Shown one piece after another: positions 19,660 through 27,897 of a stretch of DNA of 47,536 bases. The notes below the pieces were generated by a model. The model worked only from the letters and a program-made list of their open reading frames with translations. It did not search any database and was not told the DNA's origin. How positions within the stretch are numbered: the stretch's first letter is position 1; every line of letters starts with the position of its first letter. A program made the position numbers and the translations under genes. Origin of the DNA: Nakamurella sp. (GTDB taxonomy: Bacteria > Actinomycetota > Actinomycetes > Mycobacteriales > Nakamurellaceae); NCBI GenBank assembly GCA_017848755.1, contig JAFIHI010000005.1, forward strand, positions 1-47,536, given 5' to 3'.

Positions 19660-20301
19660 CTATTCGCTGGCCGGCTTCGCTCCGGGCTTCGCGGTGGGCT
19701 TGGCCGCAGGTTTCGCGCTGGCCGCCGGCTTCTTGGCCGCCGGCTTGGGCGCGGCCTTCGCAGCATGCGCATCACCCGGAACAGCGTCATCGGCGCTAGC
19801 CGTTTCTTTTCCTGCCTCCGGCGCGCCGGATTCGTCGTGTTCCGGCCGGGCCTTCGCGACCGTCTCGCCGCCGCGTTCCGCGAGGTTGCCGTAGACCATC
19901 GCGACGAACCGGGTGTAGGCCTCGACGGTGGAGCGCAGGTTCTCCGGGGAAAGCGAGTTGGTGAATTCCTGCGCCTTGGCCGGCAGTTCGCCGACCAGCT
20001 TCTGCGCCTTGCCCGGGACCTCGGTCGCGAGCTGCTCCAGGTGGTGCGCGACGTCGCTGGCAACCTTCTGCGCCTTGGCGGGGAGATCGCTGGCGAACGC
20101 CTTCACGTCGTCGCCGCTGGGCACGCCGCCTGCGGCACCGAGCTTTCCGCTGACCTGCTCGCGCAGCTGGGCGAGACGCTCGACTGCCAGGTCACCCGCG
20201 CCGATCGCCGCGAGCAACGGCTTCGGCAGGTCTCCGAAACGCGCTGCGAGCTTTTCGATGGCGCTGTCGGACACATTCTTGATGTCGGTCAGTAGGGACA
20301 T
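19660..20301 (-). CDS. hbhA: heparin-binding hemagglutinin (HBHA)-like protein
   Basis: 213 residues. A helical N-terminal domain (about 1-135) with many Ala, Leu and charged residues suits a coiled coil. The C-terminus is a low-complexity Lys/Ala/Pro tail (KPAAKKPAASAKPAAKPTAK) like the HBHA tail that binds heparan sulfate and is lysine-methylated in M. tuberculosis. Adhesion in this organism is inferred only from the family; related proteins may act in envelope or lipid handling. I chose the ATG at 20301 with AAGGAG 5 bp upstream. A dispersed-motif copy lies in the coding region, read as DDAVP. Confidence 0.8.
   Translation of the reverse strand: MSLLTDIKNVSDSAIEKLAARFGDLPKPLLAAIGAGDLAVERLAQLREQVSGKLGAAGGVPSGDDVKAFASDLPAKAQKVASDVAHHLEQLATEVPGKAQKLVGELPAKAQEFTNSLSPENLRSTVEAYTRFVAMVYGNLAERGGETVAKARPEHDESGAPEAGKETASADDAVPGDAHAAKAAPKPAAKKPAASAKPAAKPTAKPGAKPASE
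19779..19790 (-). repeat. dispersed motif, copy at 19779
   Basis: Exact core in the hbhA-like gene, just before its Lys/Ala/Pro tail. Confidence 0.6.
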
Positions 20302-20324
20302 GATCACTCCTTGTGTGGAACCGA

Positions 20325-20795
20325 TCAGCTGGCCTGATCAGGGGACTTGTCGGGGGACTCTGGCGGGGTAGTGCGGTGGTCGTCTGTCGCGTGCTGTGCG
20401 CCTTGTCGTGCGCTTTGCGACTCGTGCAGGAACGCCCGGTAGATCTCGGCGAGGGAGGCCTTCTGCCGTTCGGTGAGGTTCGGGTCGGCGCGGATCGCGT
20501 CGGTGACCTCGCGCGCTTCGGGCAAGTCGGCCGCGCGCAGGATGCCCGCCCTGACGAGCAGCGACTCCGCCGAAATCGAGAGCCCATCGGCGATCTGGGC
20601 CAGAATCGCCGCGCTGGGCCTGCGCAGCCCCCGCTCGATCTGGGACAGGTACGGGTTGGACACCCCTGCCTTGTCGGCGAGCGCACGCAGTGAGATCTGG
20701 GCGGCCGTGCGCTGCGCGCGGATGTAGTCGCCGATGTCCCGGACGGGCGCGAGCATCTCCCGGCCCACCGCACTGAGTTCCTTGCCGAGATCCAT
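20325..20795 (-). CDS. XRE-family transcriptional regulator (Rv0474-like)
   Basis: 156 residues. A helix-turn-helix of the Cro/CI type spans about residues 25-80 (ISLRALADKAGVSNPYLSQIERGLRRPSAAILAQIADGL as visible blocks). The C-terminal 60 residues are charged. It lies just upstream of the HBHA-like gene on the same strand and probably shares its transcript. GGGAGG is 6 bp before the ATG. A perfect 20-bp palindrome overlaps its predicted -35, so autoregulation is likely. Confidence 0.9.
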   Translation of the reverse strand: MDLGKELSAVGREMLAPVRDIGDYIRAQRTAAQISLRALADKAGVSNPYLSQIERGLRRPSAAILAQIADGLSISAESLLVRAGILRAADLPEAREVTDAIRADPNLTERQKASLAEIYRAFLHESQSARQGAQHATDDHRTTPPESPDKSPDQAS

Positions 20796-20822
20796 TGCGC
20801 ACCTCCCGTCATCGACGTCATT

Positions 20823-20855
20823 ATTCTAAGCGTCTCTGCTTGCAATTGCAAGCAG
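20823..20855 (-). promoter_or_regulatory. promoter with perfect 20-bp operator palindrome
   Basis: CTGCTTGCAATTGCAAGCAG (20836-20855) is a perfect palindrome. On the minus strand its first half contains TTGCAA, followed by exactly 17 bp and TAGAAT (20828-20823), a good sigma-A promoter. A regulator bound here would block the -35. The natural candidate is the XRE protein encoded 40 bp downstream. Confidence 0.75.
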
Positions 20856-20905
20856 TCGGTTAGCGATACCGGTCACAGACCTTCGACGCGACCGGTCGCC
20901 CGCTG

Positions 20906-22165
20906 CTAACCGAGCACGGCCCGCGCGACGGAGTAGATGGCCAGCCCGGCCAGCGCACCGACCACCGTGCCGTTCACCCGGATGAACTGCAGGTCCTTCC
21001 CGATGTGCAATTCGATCGCGCGCGCGGTGCGCGTGCCGTCCCAGCGCGCGATCGTGTCGTCGATGATCCCGGTCAGCGCCCGGGCATGGTTCGCGGCGAG
21101 ATAGCCTGCAGCGTCGGCGATGTAGAGGTTGATCTTCTCGGATATGACGGAATCCGTGGTCAAGCGGTGTCCGAATCCGACGAGCCCGTCGACGATAGCG
21201 CGGCGAAGCCGAGAGCCGGGATCCGCCGCGGCATCCGCCAGGCCGCGTTTGGCACTCTCCCAGACGCCGGAGGCGAGCACGCGCACCTGCGCATTGCCGG
21301 CGATGCGCCGGGCGGCGTCGTTGGCCCGGGCCCGGGTGGTGGGATCGGCCTGCAGATCGGCCGCGAACTCGAGCAGGAACCGGTCCAGCGCCCTGCGCAG
21401 CGGGTGCCCCGAGTCGACTTTCACTGCCGTGGCGAATGTTTCGACCTCGTGATAGACGCGGTCGGCGACTATCGAGTCGACGAATCGCGGGCTCCAGCCC
21501 GGCGCCCGTGCGGTGACGATCTTCGTCACGGTCTCGCGGTTATCGCGGATCCAGGTGTGGCAGCGGTCCACGATGACGTCGACCAGCGCATGGTGATCCC
21601 CGCGCCGGAAGACCTCGCCCGCCACGCGACCGAGCGGCGGGCCGATATCGGCCTTCTCGAGCGTCGTGCGCGCCAGGTCGGCGATCTGATCGGCCACCAC
21701 GTCGTCCGACAGCACCGTCTCCAGCCCGCGGATCACGGACGCGACCTCGCCGGCGACCTGCTCGGCATGCGCCGGATCCGCGAGCCATGCGCCGAGCCTG
21801 GCGGCGATATCCAATCGCGAGAGCTTTTCCCGTACCAGGCTTTCCGAGACGAAGTTCGCCGCGACGAACTCGGACAGCGCCGAACCGATCGAGTCCTTGC
21901 GACGCGGGATGATCGCGGTGTGCGGGATCGGCAGCCCCAACGGCCGGCGGAAGAGGGCCGTGACGGCGAACCAATCGGCGAGCGCGCCGACCATGCCGGC
22001 CTCGGCCGCGGCTCGGACGTAGCCGAGCCAGGGATACGTCCGCTCCAGCAACCAGCAGGCGACGAACACGATCCCCATCGCGACGAGCAGGGCGGTGGCG
22101 AACATCTTCGCCCGGATGAGCCCGCGCCGCCGCATCGCATCTGCGGAGCCCATCTCGAACGTCAC
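20906..22165 (-). CDS. DUF445 family membrane protein
   Basis: About 419 residues. An N-terminal helix (FATALLVAMGIVFVACWLL) and a conserved AGMVGALADWFAVTALFRRPLGLPIPHTAIIP block identify the DUF445/YjiN family. A long helical domain and a closing hydrophobic helix (VVGALAGLAIYSVARAV) follow. The function is unknown; membrane or spore-envelope roles have been proposed for relatives. Start GTG at 22165; the ATG at 22153 is an alternative. The frame stays open further upstream, but only antisense to dapC. Confidence 0.85.
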   Translation of the reverse strand: MTFEMGSADAMRRRGLIRAKMFATALLVAMGIVFVACWLLERTYPWLGYVRAAAEAGMVGALADWFAVTALFRRPLGLPIPHTAIIPRRKDSIGSALSEFVAANFVSESLVREKLSRLDIAARLGAWLADPAHAEQVAGEVASVIRGLETVLSDDVVADQIADLARTTLEKADIGPPLGRVAGEVFRRGDHHALVDVIVDRCHTWIRDNRETVTKIVTARAPGWSPRFVDSIVADRVYHEVETFATAVKVDSGHPLRRALDRFLLEFAADLQADPTTRARANDAARRIAGNAQVRVLASGVWESAKRGLADAAADPGSRLRRAIVDGLVGFGHRLTTDSVISEKINLYIADAAGYLAANHARALTGIIDDTIARWDGTRTARAIELHIGKDLQFIRVNGTVVGALAGLAIYSVARAVLG

Positions 22166-22200
22166 CCGCCCATTGTGACCGGCAATCGGCCGCGACAGTG

Positions 22201-22230
22201 GGCGGGACTGAGGCGGGACTGAGGCGGGAC
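22201..22230. repeat. 11-bp tandem repeat, 2.7 copies
   Basis: GGCGGGACTGA is repeated at 22201 and 22212, with a partial third copy from 22223, between the divergent DUF445 and dapC genes. It may affect either promoter; nothing else supports a role. Confidence 0.6.
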
Positions 22231-22277
22231 CTAGGTGAGACACAGCCTCGGGCGACGAACCCTGTAGAACTTGAGGA

Positions 22278-23504
22278 ATGACGACGTTCGCCTCCGGGCC
22301 CTTGTCCGATCCCCTCGCGCCGCGGCCCGTGTCCGATCCCCTCGTACCGAAGTTGCGGCCGTTCACGTCCACGATCTTCGCGGAGATGACGGCGCTCGCG
22401 ACCGCGACCGGCGCAGTGAACCTGGGCCAGGGCTTCCCGGACAGCGACGGGCCGGAGGCCATGCTCGAGGCCGCCCGTGACGCCATCGCCCACGGCGTGA
22501 ACCAGTACCCGCCGGGGCCGGGAACGCCGGAACTGCGCCGGGCCATCGCCGCGGCACGGGAGCGGGACTACGGGCAGCGGTTCGACCCGGAGGGCGAAGT
22601 GCTCGTCACCGTCGGCGCCACGGAGGCCATCGCCGCAGCGATCCTCGCCCTTGCCGGTCCGGGCGACGAGGTGGTGATGCTGGAGCCCTACTACGACTCC
22701 TACCCGGCCGTCGTTGCGATGTCCGGCGCCACATCCGTTGCGGTGCCGCTGGTTCGCTCGGCCGCCGGGCGTTTCGAACTCGACGCCGACGGACTCGCGC
22801 GTGCCGTCACGGACCGCACGCGCCTGCTGCTCATCAACAGCCCGCACAACCCGACCGGGACGGTACTCAGCGCCGCCGAACTGGCCGCCATCGCCGAGAT
22901 CGCCATTGCGCGGGACCTGATCGTGGTGACCGACGAGGTGTACGAGTACCTGACATTCGATGCGGCGCAGCACATTCCGATCGCCACGCTGCCAGGGATG
23001 GCGCAGCGGACAGTCACGATCTCCTCCGCGGGGAAGTCGTTCAACGTCACCGGCTGGAAGATCGGCTGGGCCTGTGGGCCGGCCCCGCTGGTCCATGCGG
23101 TCCGCGCGGCGAAACAGTTCCTCACGTTCGTCGGCGGAGCGCCGTTCCAGCCGGCGGTCGCGTACGCCCTGACGACGGAGCGGGACTGGGCCTACGCACT
23201 TCGGGAATCCTTGCAGCACAAGCGGGATCGTCTCTGCGAGGGCCTCCGCGCGGCTGGGTTCGAGGTCACGGTTCCGCAGGGCACCTATTTCGTCCAGGCG
23301 GACATCCGGCCGCTGGGCGAATCCGACGGCATGGCCTTCTGCCGGACCCTACCCGAGCACGTCGGAGTCGCCGCCGTGCCGACACAGGTGTTCTACGACA
23401 ACCCTGCCGACGGCGCCCATCTCGTCCGGTTCGCCTTCTGCAAGGCGGATTCGGTGATCGACGAGGCCGTGTCCCGCCTCGCCCGGTTGTCGCCCCGCAC
23501 CTGA
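22278..23504 (+). CDS. dapC: N-succinyldiaminopimelate aminotransferase DapC
   Basis: PLP-dependent class I/II aminotransferase of the lysine/diaminopimelate pathway, very close in pattern to Rv0858c (NLGQGFPD, GVNQYPPGPG, VTVGATEAIAAA). 408 residues. NSPHNPTG, TDEVYE and the PLP lysine in SSAGKSFNVTGWKIGW are present. The N-terminus has about 20 extra residues (two SDPL repeats). The start ATGACGACGTTC is itself a near match to the dispersed motif. TAGAAC lies 6 bp upstream, which could mean a leaderless transcript. Succinyl-DAP is the inferred substrate; a general aspartate or methionine aminotransferase role is possible. Confidence 0.88.
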   Translation: MTTFASGPLSDPLAPRPVSDPLVPKLRPFTSTIFAEMTALATATGAVNLGQGFPDSDGPEAMLEAARDAIAHGVNQYPPGPGTPELRRAIAAARERDYGQRFDPEGEVLVTVGATEAIAAAILALAGPGDEVVMLEPYYDSYPAVVAMSGATSVAVPLVRSAAGRFELDADGLARAVTDRTRLLLINSPHNPTGTVLSAAELAAIAEIAIARDLIVVTDEVYEYLTFDAAQHIPIATLPGMAQRTVTISSAGKSFNVTGWKIGWACGPAPLVHAVRAAKQFLTFVGGAPFQPAVAYALTTERDWAYALRESLQHKRDRLCEGLRAAGFEVTVPQGTYFVQADIRPLGESDGMAFCRTLPEHVGVAAVPTQVFYDNPADGAHLVRFAFCKADSVIDEAVSRLARLSPRT

Positions 23505-23506
23505 GG

Positions 23507-23763
23507 CGCGCCCCAGCGGCCCTCGCGGACCACGTCGACCGTGCGCGCGAGGTGGCGGGCATCGCATTGGACTAAGCGGCGACTACGACGACGTTTCCGG
23601 CCTGCCAGCCGGCCTGGCCGATGTGTCGTGTTACCCGAACCTGCTCGGCGAGTTGGCCGACCGAGGATGGAGCGATGCGGACCTCGCTGCGCTAACATCT
23701 CGCAATATTCTGCGAGTTCTGGACGCGGCCCGCGAGATCGCTGACCCGGGTTTCGGAGCCTGA
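23507..23763 (+). pseudogene. C-terminal remnant of a membrane dipeptidase (peptidase M19)
   Basis: Begins right after the dapC stop. One frame reads AALADHVDRAREVAGI and then hits a stop. The next frame continues with GDYDDVSGLPAGLADVSCYPNLLGELADRGWSDADLAAL in separate blocks, ending NILRVLDAAREIA and TGA. These are the conserved last 80 residues of renal-dipeptidase-type enzymes. A loss of about 4 bases between GI and HIGLSGDYD explains the frame change. The rest of the gene and its active site are absent, so this is a decayed fragment. Confidence 0.8.
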
Positions 23764-23839
23764 CGAGCTTCGACACCGTAGGTCGCGCCTTCGTCCCGGC
23801 TCACGCTTCTGTCGCTTGCACGGACCGCCTGGAGGGGCC

Positions 23840-25393
23840 ATGACGATCCGTTCCGCACGATTCGCCGTTGCTTGTTTCATCGCGACGCTGGCGCTCGCGG
23901 GATGCAGCGTCTCCATCGTCGGGACCCCACAGCGGCTGACGGAGGCAGCGGCCACCTCCGGACCGCCGTCGGCGAACTCGACGAGCACCCCGCCGACGAC
24001 CGGCACGACCCCGGCGGACGCGGCCGACAGCCCGGCCTGGCAGTTGCCCACCGCTTCGCCGACCACCGATGTCCCGGACAACTTGGTCGGCCTGAAGAAG
24101 GGCGCGCCGCTCCCGGACATACCGGTGTCCGGCGGCATCACGACCGATGTCGACGCCATCGCCGTCAGCGCGATCGCCGACCTGATCACCTATTACGGCC
24201 AGATCCTGCCGAAGGATTTCGGGGTCGGCTATGCGCCGCCGCGGGAGCTGGTGTCGTACGACTCGACCGATCCGAACGATTCGGTCTGCAATGAGTCCAC
24301 CTACGAATTCGTGAACGCGTTCTACATGAACTCCTGCAACACCGTCGCGTGGGACCGCGGCGTCCTGATGCCGATGCTCGCCGACGAGGTCGGAACGCTC
24401 GCACCCGCCGTCGTGCTCACCCACGAACTCGGGCACCAGGTGCAGTACCTGCTCGGCGAGTCCGACACAACGCCGACGATCGTCATGGAGCAGCAGGCCG
24501 ACTGCTACGCGGGCGCGTTCTGGCGGTGGGTGTCCGACGGTCACTCCGCCCACTTCACCTTCAACCAGAGCGAGGGCATGCGTCAGCTGCTGTTGTCGCT
24601 GTTCACGGTCAAGGACCCGGTCACCGTCATCGATGCGGCCGGCGGAAGCGGAGCCGCGGCCGATCCGGACGCGCACGGGAACGGGTTCGATCGGACCTAT
24701 GCCGCGACTCTCGGATTCACCTCGGGGCCGGTGCGATGCAGCAGGATCACTCAGCAGGAGATCACCCAACGCGGCCAACAATTCCCGTTCGTCGGCGATC
24801 CCAAGCAATTCGGCAACGTCGACATCACCGAGGACGTGATCAACGGGCTCGTTGCGACGGTGAATGAGTACTTCACCGCCGTCATGCCGGGCTACCAGGC
24901 GCCGAAGCTCGTTACCTACGAGGGCCGGACCCCGCCGCCGTGCGCCGGTTTCACACCCTCGTTCCCGGTGGCGTACTGCCCCCCCGAGAACACCGTCAGC
25001 TACAACCTCGCGGAACTGCAACGCATCGGGACGCCGACCGCCGGATGGGACTCGTCGAACGGCGACTTCTCCGCGATCATGCTGCTGGTCACCCGATACG
25101 CGCTCGCCGCTCAGGCCGTGGGCCATTCGCACATCACCGGGAACAACGCGGGTCTGCGCGCCCTGTGCTACGCAGGCACCTGGGCGACCTGGATGCGAGA
25201 TCCGCGGGGCGCCGACGAGTATCAGCTCTCGCCGAACGACCTGGACAAGGGCATCTACGAGATCGTCTCAGCGCCGCTCGCGGGCGCGGATGCGAACGGC
25301 GCCACCACCGCGCTCACCGTGGAACGCGTCCAGGCATTCGACATCGGCGTGACGCACCCGATCCCGGACTGCTTCGACTTCTACGAGAACTGA
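23840..25393 (+). CDS. secreted neutral zinc metallopeptidase, lipoprotein
   Basis: 517 residues. A signal peptide ends in the lipobox LALAGC (Cys about residue 23), so the protein should be anchored to the outer face of the membrane. A Thr/Pro/Ala-rich linker follows. The zinc motif HELGH (VLTHELGHQVQY) lies near residue 195, and EQQADCYAGAFWRW downstream provides the likely third ligand. This is the pattern of the putative neutral zinc metallopeptidase family. Ten or so cysteines in the second half suggest disulfides. ATG at 23840 has GGAGGGG just upstream. Substrate unknown. Confidence 0.88.
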   Translation: MTIRSARFAVACFIATLALAGCSVSIVGTPQRLTEAAATSGPPSANSTSTPPTTGTTPADAADSPAWQLPTASPTTDVPDNLVGLKKGAPLPDIPVSGGITTDVDAIAVSAIADLITYYGQILPKDFGVGYAPPRELVSYDSTDPNDSVCNESTYEFVNAFYMNSCNTVAWDRGVLMPMLADEVGTLAPAVVLTHELGHQVQYLLGESDTTPTIVMEQQADCYAGAFWRWVSDGHSAHFTFNQSEGMRQLLLSLFTVKDPVTVIDAAGGSGAAADPDAHGNGFDRTYAATLGFTSGPVRCSRITQQEITQRGQQFPFVGDPKQFGNVDITEDVINGLVATVNEYFTAVMPGYQAPKLVTYEGRTPPPCAGFTPSFPVAYCPPENTVSYNLAELQRIGTPTAGWDSSNGDFSAIMLLVTRYALAAQAVGHSHITGNNAGLRALCYAGTWATWMRDPRGADEYQLSPNDLDKGIYEIVSAPLAGADANGATTALTVERVQAFDIGVTHPIPDCFDFYEN

Positions 25394-25480
25394 CCGCGCG
25401 CCCGGCTCAGCCGGCTGTGCTGACGCGCGGCTTCGCCGGTCCCACGCTGTCCGAACCGTGGAGTCCGCTTCGCGACCGGC

Positions 25481-26308
25481 TCAGCCGACGGTGGCCGGGT
25501 GGGGGCCGATACGCCCATCGCGGTCGAGGGCGTCGATCGCCGACACATCGTCATCGGCGAGGGTAATTCCGGTCGCGGCGAAGTTCTCCGAGATACGCGA
25601 CGGTGTCACGGATTTCGGTATCGCGATGATGCCGTGCGCCAGATGCCAGGCGATCACGACCTGCGCGGGCGAGGCGCCGTACTTCTCCGCAACCGCCACC
25701 ACCGCCGGGTCCGCCAGCAGCGCACCACCCTGCCCGAGCGGCGACCACGCCTCCGTGGCGATCCCGTGGTCGGCGTGGAACGCGCGCATCTCGCGCTGCT
25801 GCAGATAGGGGTGCAATTCGATCTGGTTGACCGCGGGCACCACACCGGTCTCGTCGATCAGCCGTTGCAGGTACTCGGCCGTGAAGTTCGATACGCCAAT
25901 CGATCTCGCCCGCCCGGAGCGCTGGATCTCGATGAACGCCCGCCAGGTGTCGACATACTTGTCCAGCTGAGGCTGCGGCCAGTGGATCAGGTACAGGTCG
26001 ACATAGTCGATCCCGAGGCGCTCCAGGCTGGCGTCGAAGGCGCGCAGCGCCGCGTCGTGGCCGTGGCCGTCGTTGTTCAGCTTCGTCGTGAGGAAGACCT
26101 CGCCCCGGCCCAGGCCAGATTCCGCGAGCGCCCGGCCGACGCCGGACTCGTTCCGATACATGGCGGCCGTGTCGATGCTCCGGTAACCGACCCGCAGCGC
26201 CTCCGCGACCGCCGGCTGCGCCTCGCCGTCCGGGACCTGCCACACGCCGAAACCGAGCTGCGGCATGGGCGCGCCGCTGGAAAGTGCCACCGTGGGAACG
26301 TTTGTCAT
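25481..26308 (-). CDS. aldo/keto reductase (2,5-diketo-gluconate reductase type)
   Basis: NADPH-dependent reductase with a TIM barrel; 275 residues. The catalytic tetrad can be traced: Asp and Tyr in SIDTAAMYRNE, Lys in FLTTKLNND, His in LYLIHWPQP. GVSNF and IPKSVTPSRISEN (cofactor binding) are also present. The substrate cannot be told. It is a single gene, convergent with the metallopeptidase across 87 bp. Confidence 0.92.
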   Translation of the reverse strand: MTNVPTVALSSGAPMPQLGFGVWQVPDGEAQPAVAEALRVGYRSIDTAAMYRNESGVGRALAESGLGRGEVFLTTKLNNDGHGHDAALRAFDASLERLGIDYVDLYLIHWPQPQLDKYVDTWRAFIEIQRSGRARSIGVSNFTAEYLQRLIDETGVVPAVNQIELHPYLQQREMRAFHADHGIATEAWSPLGQGGALLADPAVVAVAEKYGASPAQVVIAWHLAHGIIAIPKSVTPSRISENFAATGITLADDDVSAIDALDRDGRIGPHPATVG

Positions 26309-26356
26309 GGCTCCGACCGTACCGGCAGCGCCCCCTCGGATTCCGACGGGTCGCCT

Positions 26357-26368
26357 ATGACGATGTTC
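26357..26368 (+). repeat. dispersed motif ATGACGNTGTTC, copy at 26357
   Basis: Exact core, intergenic, 18 bp beyond the stop of the cysteine-desulfurase fragment and therefore at the edge of the accessory island. The 20 bases after the core resemble those near 5080. Confidence 0.7.
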
Positions 26369-26386
26369 ACGCCCACACGCGTTCCG

Positions 26387-26570
26387 TCAGCCGGCGACAA
26401 ACTCCCCGAGCGCAGCGAGCAGGCGGTCGGCCTCGCCGATTGTGTTGTACGGCGCCAGCCCGATCCGCAGGCCGCCCACGTCACCGAGGCCCAGGTGGCG
26501 CGACGGCTCGAGCGCGTAGAAGTTCCCGGCCGGCGCGTTGATGTTCCTCGTCGCGAGGAACCGATAGGCC
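26387..26570 (-). pseudogene. 3'-terminal fragment of a cysteine-desulfurase-like gene (second copy)
   Basis: Encodes only the last 60 or so residues (YRFLATRNINAPAGN..., ending LLAALGEFVAG) of the protein encoded at 29694-30960. By my hand alignment the two DNA segments match at about 90%, and almost all changes are silent (three amino-acid changes). It looks like a homologous copy from a related genome rather than a decayed local duplicate. It ends abruptly at 26570, where the ISAzo13 remnant begins. Confidence 0.85.
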
Positions 26571-26696
26571 GGAATCAAGATCTCCAACAAACGCATGCGC
26601 GAACTCGAGACCGACGGCACCCTCACCCGCCACGACTGGTACGGCGAATGGAACTACACGCTCGATCCAGCGCCCGTGGCACGCCTGGATTTATAA
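26571..26696 (+). mobile_element. C-terminal remnant of an ISAzo13-family transposase
   Basis: An open stretch of 41 codons begins GIKISNKRM and runs through LTRHDWYGEWNYTL to a TAA. The HDW.GEWNYT ending is typical of ISAzo13-family (Rhodopirellula-type) transposases, as I recall them. The rest of the gene is missing, so the element is dead. It sits precisely at the junction with the cysteine-desulfurase fragment and probably took part in forming the island. Confidence 0.7.
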
Positions 26697-26715
26697 TTCG
26701 CTGAACGCTCAGTGA

Positions 26716-27411
26716 TCATGATGGTGGGAAGGTTGCGTTGAATGCCTTGGTCCACTCCGGATCGCTTGGCGGATGCAGGAGTGCGCGTGTTCCTAATGGT
26801 TTGCTGAGTTCGATTGTGGACCGCCCGACCACGAACGTTGAAGCGCACGCACCGTTGCTGACGGTTCTGTTACTGAGTACCCATAGTTCGACCGTGGTGG
26901 TGGTTTCGACGACGTGCACACCGACCGGCACTGTGCATCCCCCGTCGCCCGCCGCGTAGAAGACGTCAAGGCTGCGACCCGACGGCGCACTGGCCAGCCG
27001 CCACGGCATGCTGATCGCCGATCGGAGTGCCGTGGTGCTGACCGTGACGGCGGTAGACGCGGCTGGCAGGTCGGCCTCATGCGATGGCCGCAGCGGATCG
27101 AGCGAGGCAGGCGCGGAGGGAAGCGCCACAGCCGCGTCTGGCTGATGCCCCCGGTAGCCGGGGGCGTCATGGGTGGCGACCCACGCGATGACCGTCACGG
27201 CCAGGATGCAGCAAACGACAGCAGTGGCGACGGCCAGCGGCGCCCAACGTTTCCTGCCGCGTCGTACGCCGTTGGTGGCTGCACCCGGTGGATCACCGAC
27301 GGGGAAGGAGAACTTCGACTGGCCAAGACCTGCATCCACGCCCCTGTGCCAGGCTGCGCCATCCTGGATCAATTGGTTCTCGACGAGATCCGAAGCGTTA
27401 GACATGATCAT
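26716..27411 (-). CDS. putative anti-sigma factor, membrane protein
   Basis: 231 residues. A cytoplasmic N-terminus of about 55 residues, one membrane helix (residues 57-80) and an extracytoplasmic domain with two cysteines (GDGGCTVPV and SNGACASTF) that could form a disulfide. Its start overlaps the end of the ECF sigma gene by 14 bp, the usual arrangement of a sigma factor and its anti-sigma partner. I see no zinc-binding HxxxCxxC motif, so the assignment rests on context and topology. Lower GC than the flanking chromosome. Confidence 0.6.
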   Translation of the reverse strand: MIMSNASDLVENQLIQDGAAWHRGVDAGLGQSKFSFPVGDPPGAATNGVRRGRKRWAPLAVATAVVCCILAVTVIAWVATHDAPGYRGHQPDAAVALPSAPASLDPLRPSHEADLPAASTAVTVSTTALRSAISMPWRLASAPSGRSLDVFYAAGDGGCTVPVGVHVVETTTTVELWVLSNRTVSNGACASTFVVGRSTIELSKPLGTRALLHPPSDPEWTKAFNATFPPS

Positions 27412-27832
27412 GTTCTCCCAGCAGGTTCGCTAGCTCGTGCCTGGCGTCGAACAAGGCTGACTTGACCATGCTCGTAGTCCGTTCGAGCAGACGAGCGATA
27501 TCGGCCACAGGAAGATCGATGTAGTAATAAAGGATCACAACCTGCCGCTGACGAGAGCTTAAGCGATTGATTGCCGCGCGCAGGTCGAGATTGGCTGCAA
27601 GGTCGTACTCCTCGGCCGACCGATCGGGCAATCTCCACTCGAGTGCGTGCTTGCGACGGCGCCACCGCTGTCGAGCCAGGTCCGTGACGACCGCGGTCAA
27701 CCATGCTCCAGGCGATCCTCGCAGCGGATCGAAGGTCGTCCTCTTGCGCCAAGCGCGCAGCAGGCTGTCCTGCACCAGATCCTCGGCATCCTGCCTCGTT
27801 GCCGTCAACAACACTGCAACGCGCAGCATCAC
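27398..27832 (-). CDS. ECF-type RNA polymerase sigma factor (start uncertain)
   Basis: 144 residues from the first start in frame. Region 2 (TRQDAEDLVQDSLLRAWRKR) and region 4 (LSSRQRQVVILYYYIDLPVADIARLL) of sigma-70 ECF factors are intact. Upstream, the same frame encodes DPFEDWIRPHLPVMLRVAVLL, which matches the usual ECF N-terminus, but it contains no start codon. The good ribosome-binding site AAGGAGG (27908-27914) instead serves a GTG at 27897 in another frame, whose short ORF ends at TGATG over the sigma start. Either one base has been lost or gained, or a 22-residue leader peptide is coupled to sigma translation. Confidence 0.82.
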   Translation of the reverse strand: MMLRVAVLLTATRQDAEDLVQDSLLRAWRKRTTFDPLRGSPGAWLTAVVTDLARQRWRRRKHALEWRLPDRSAEEYDLAANLDLRAAINRLSSRQRQVVILYYYIDLPVADIARLLERTTSMVKSALFDARHELANLLGEHDHV

Positions 27833-27897
27833 CGGGAGGTGGGGCCGTATCCAGTCCTCAAAGGGGTCGAGGCAACGGGCTCGTGGTTCGTGGACAC
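27829..27897 (-). CDS. possible 22-residue leader peptide, or displaced 5' end of the sigma gene
   Basis: GTG start 10 bp after AAGGAGG; it reads MSTNHEPVAS and then TPLRTGYGPTSR before TGA. That stop overlaps the ATG at 27829 of the sigma frame. No similarity is recognised. Confidence 0.3.
   Translation of the reverse strand: MSTNHEPVASTPLRTGYGPTSR

Noticed and set aside
22166..22546. A longer DUF445 protein reaching into dapC
   Set aside because: The added 127 residues are antisense to dapC and have no resemblance to family members.
25401..25480. Two CCGGCTCAGCCG-type hairpins between the metallopeptidase and the aldo/keto reductase
   Set aside because: Short, with 1-base centres, and partly inside the reductase coding end; too weak for a terminator call.
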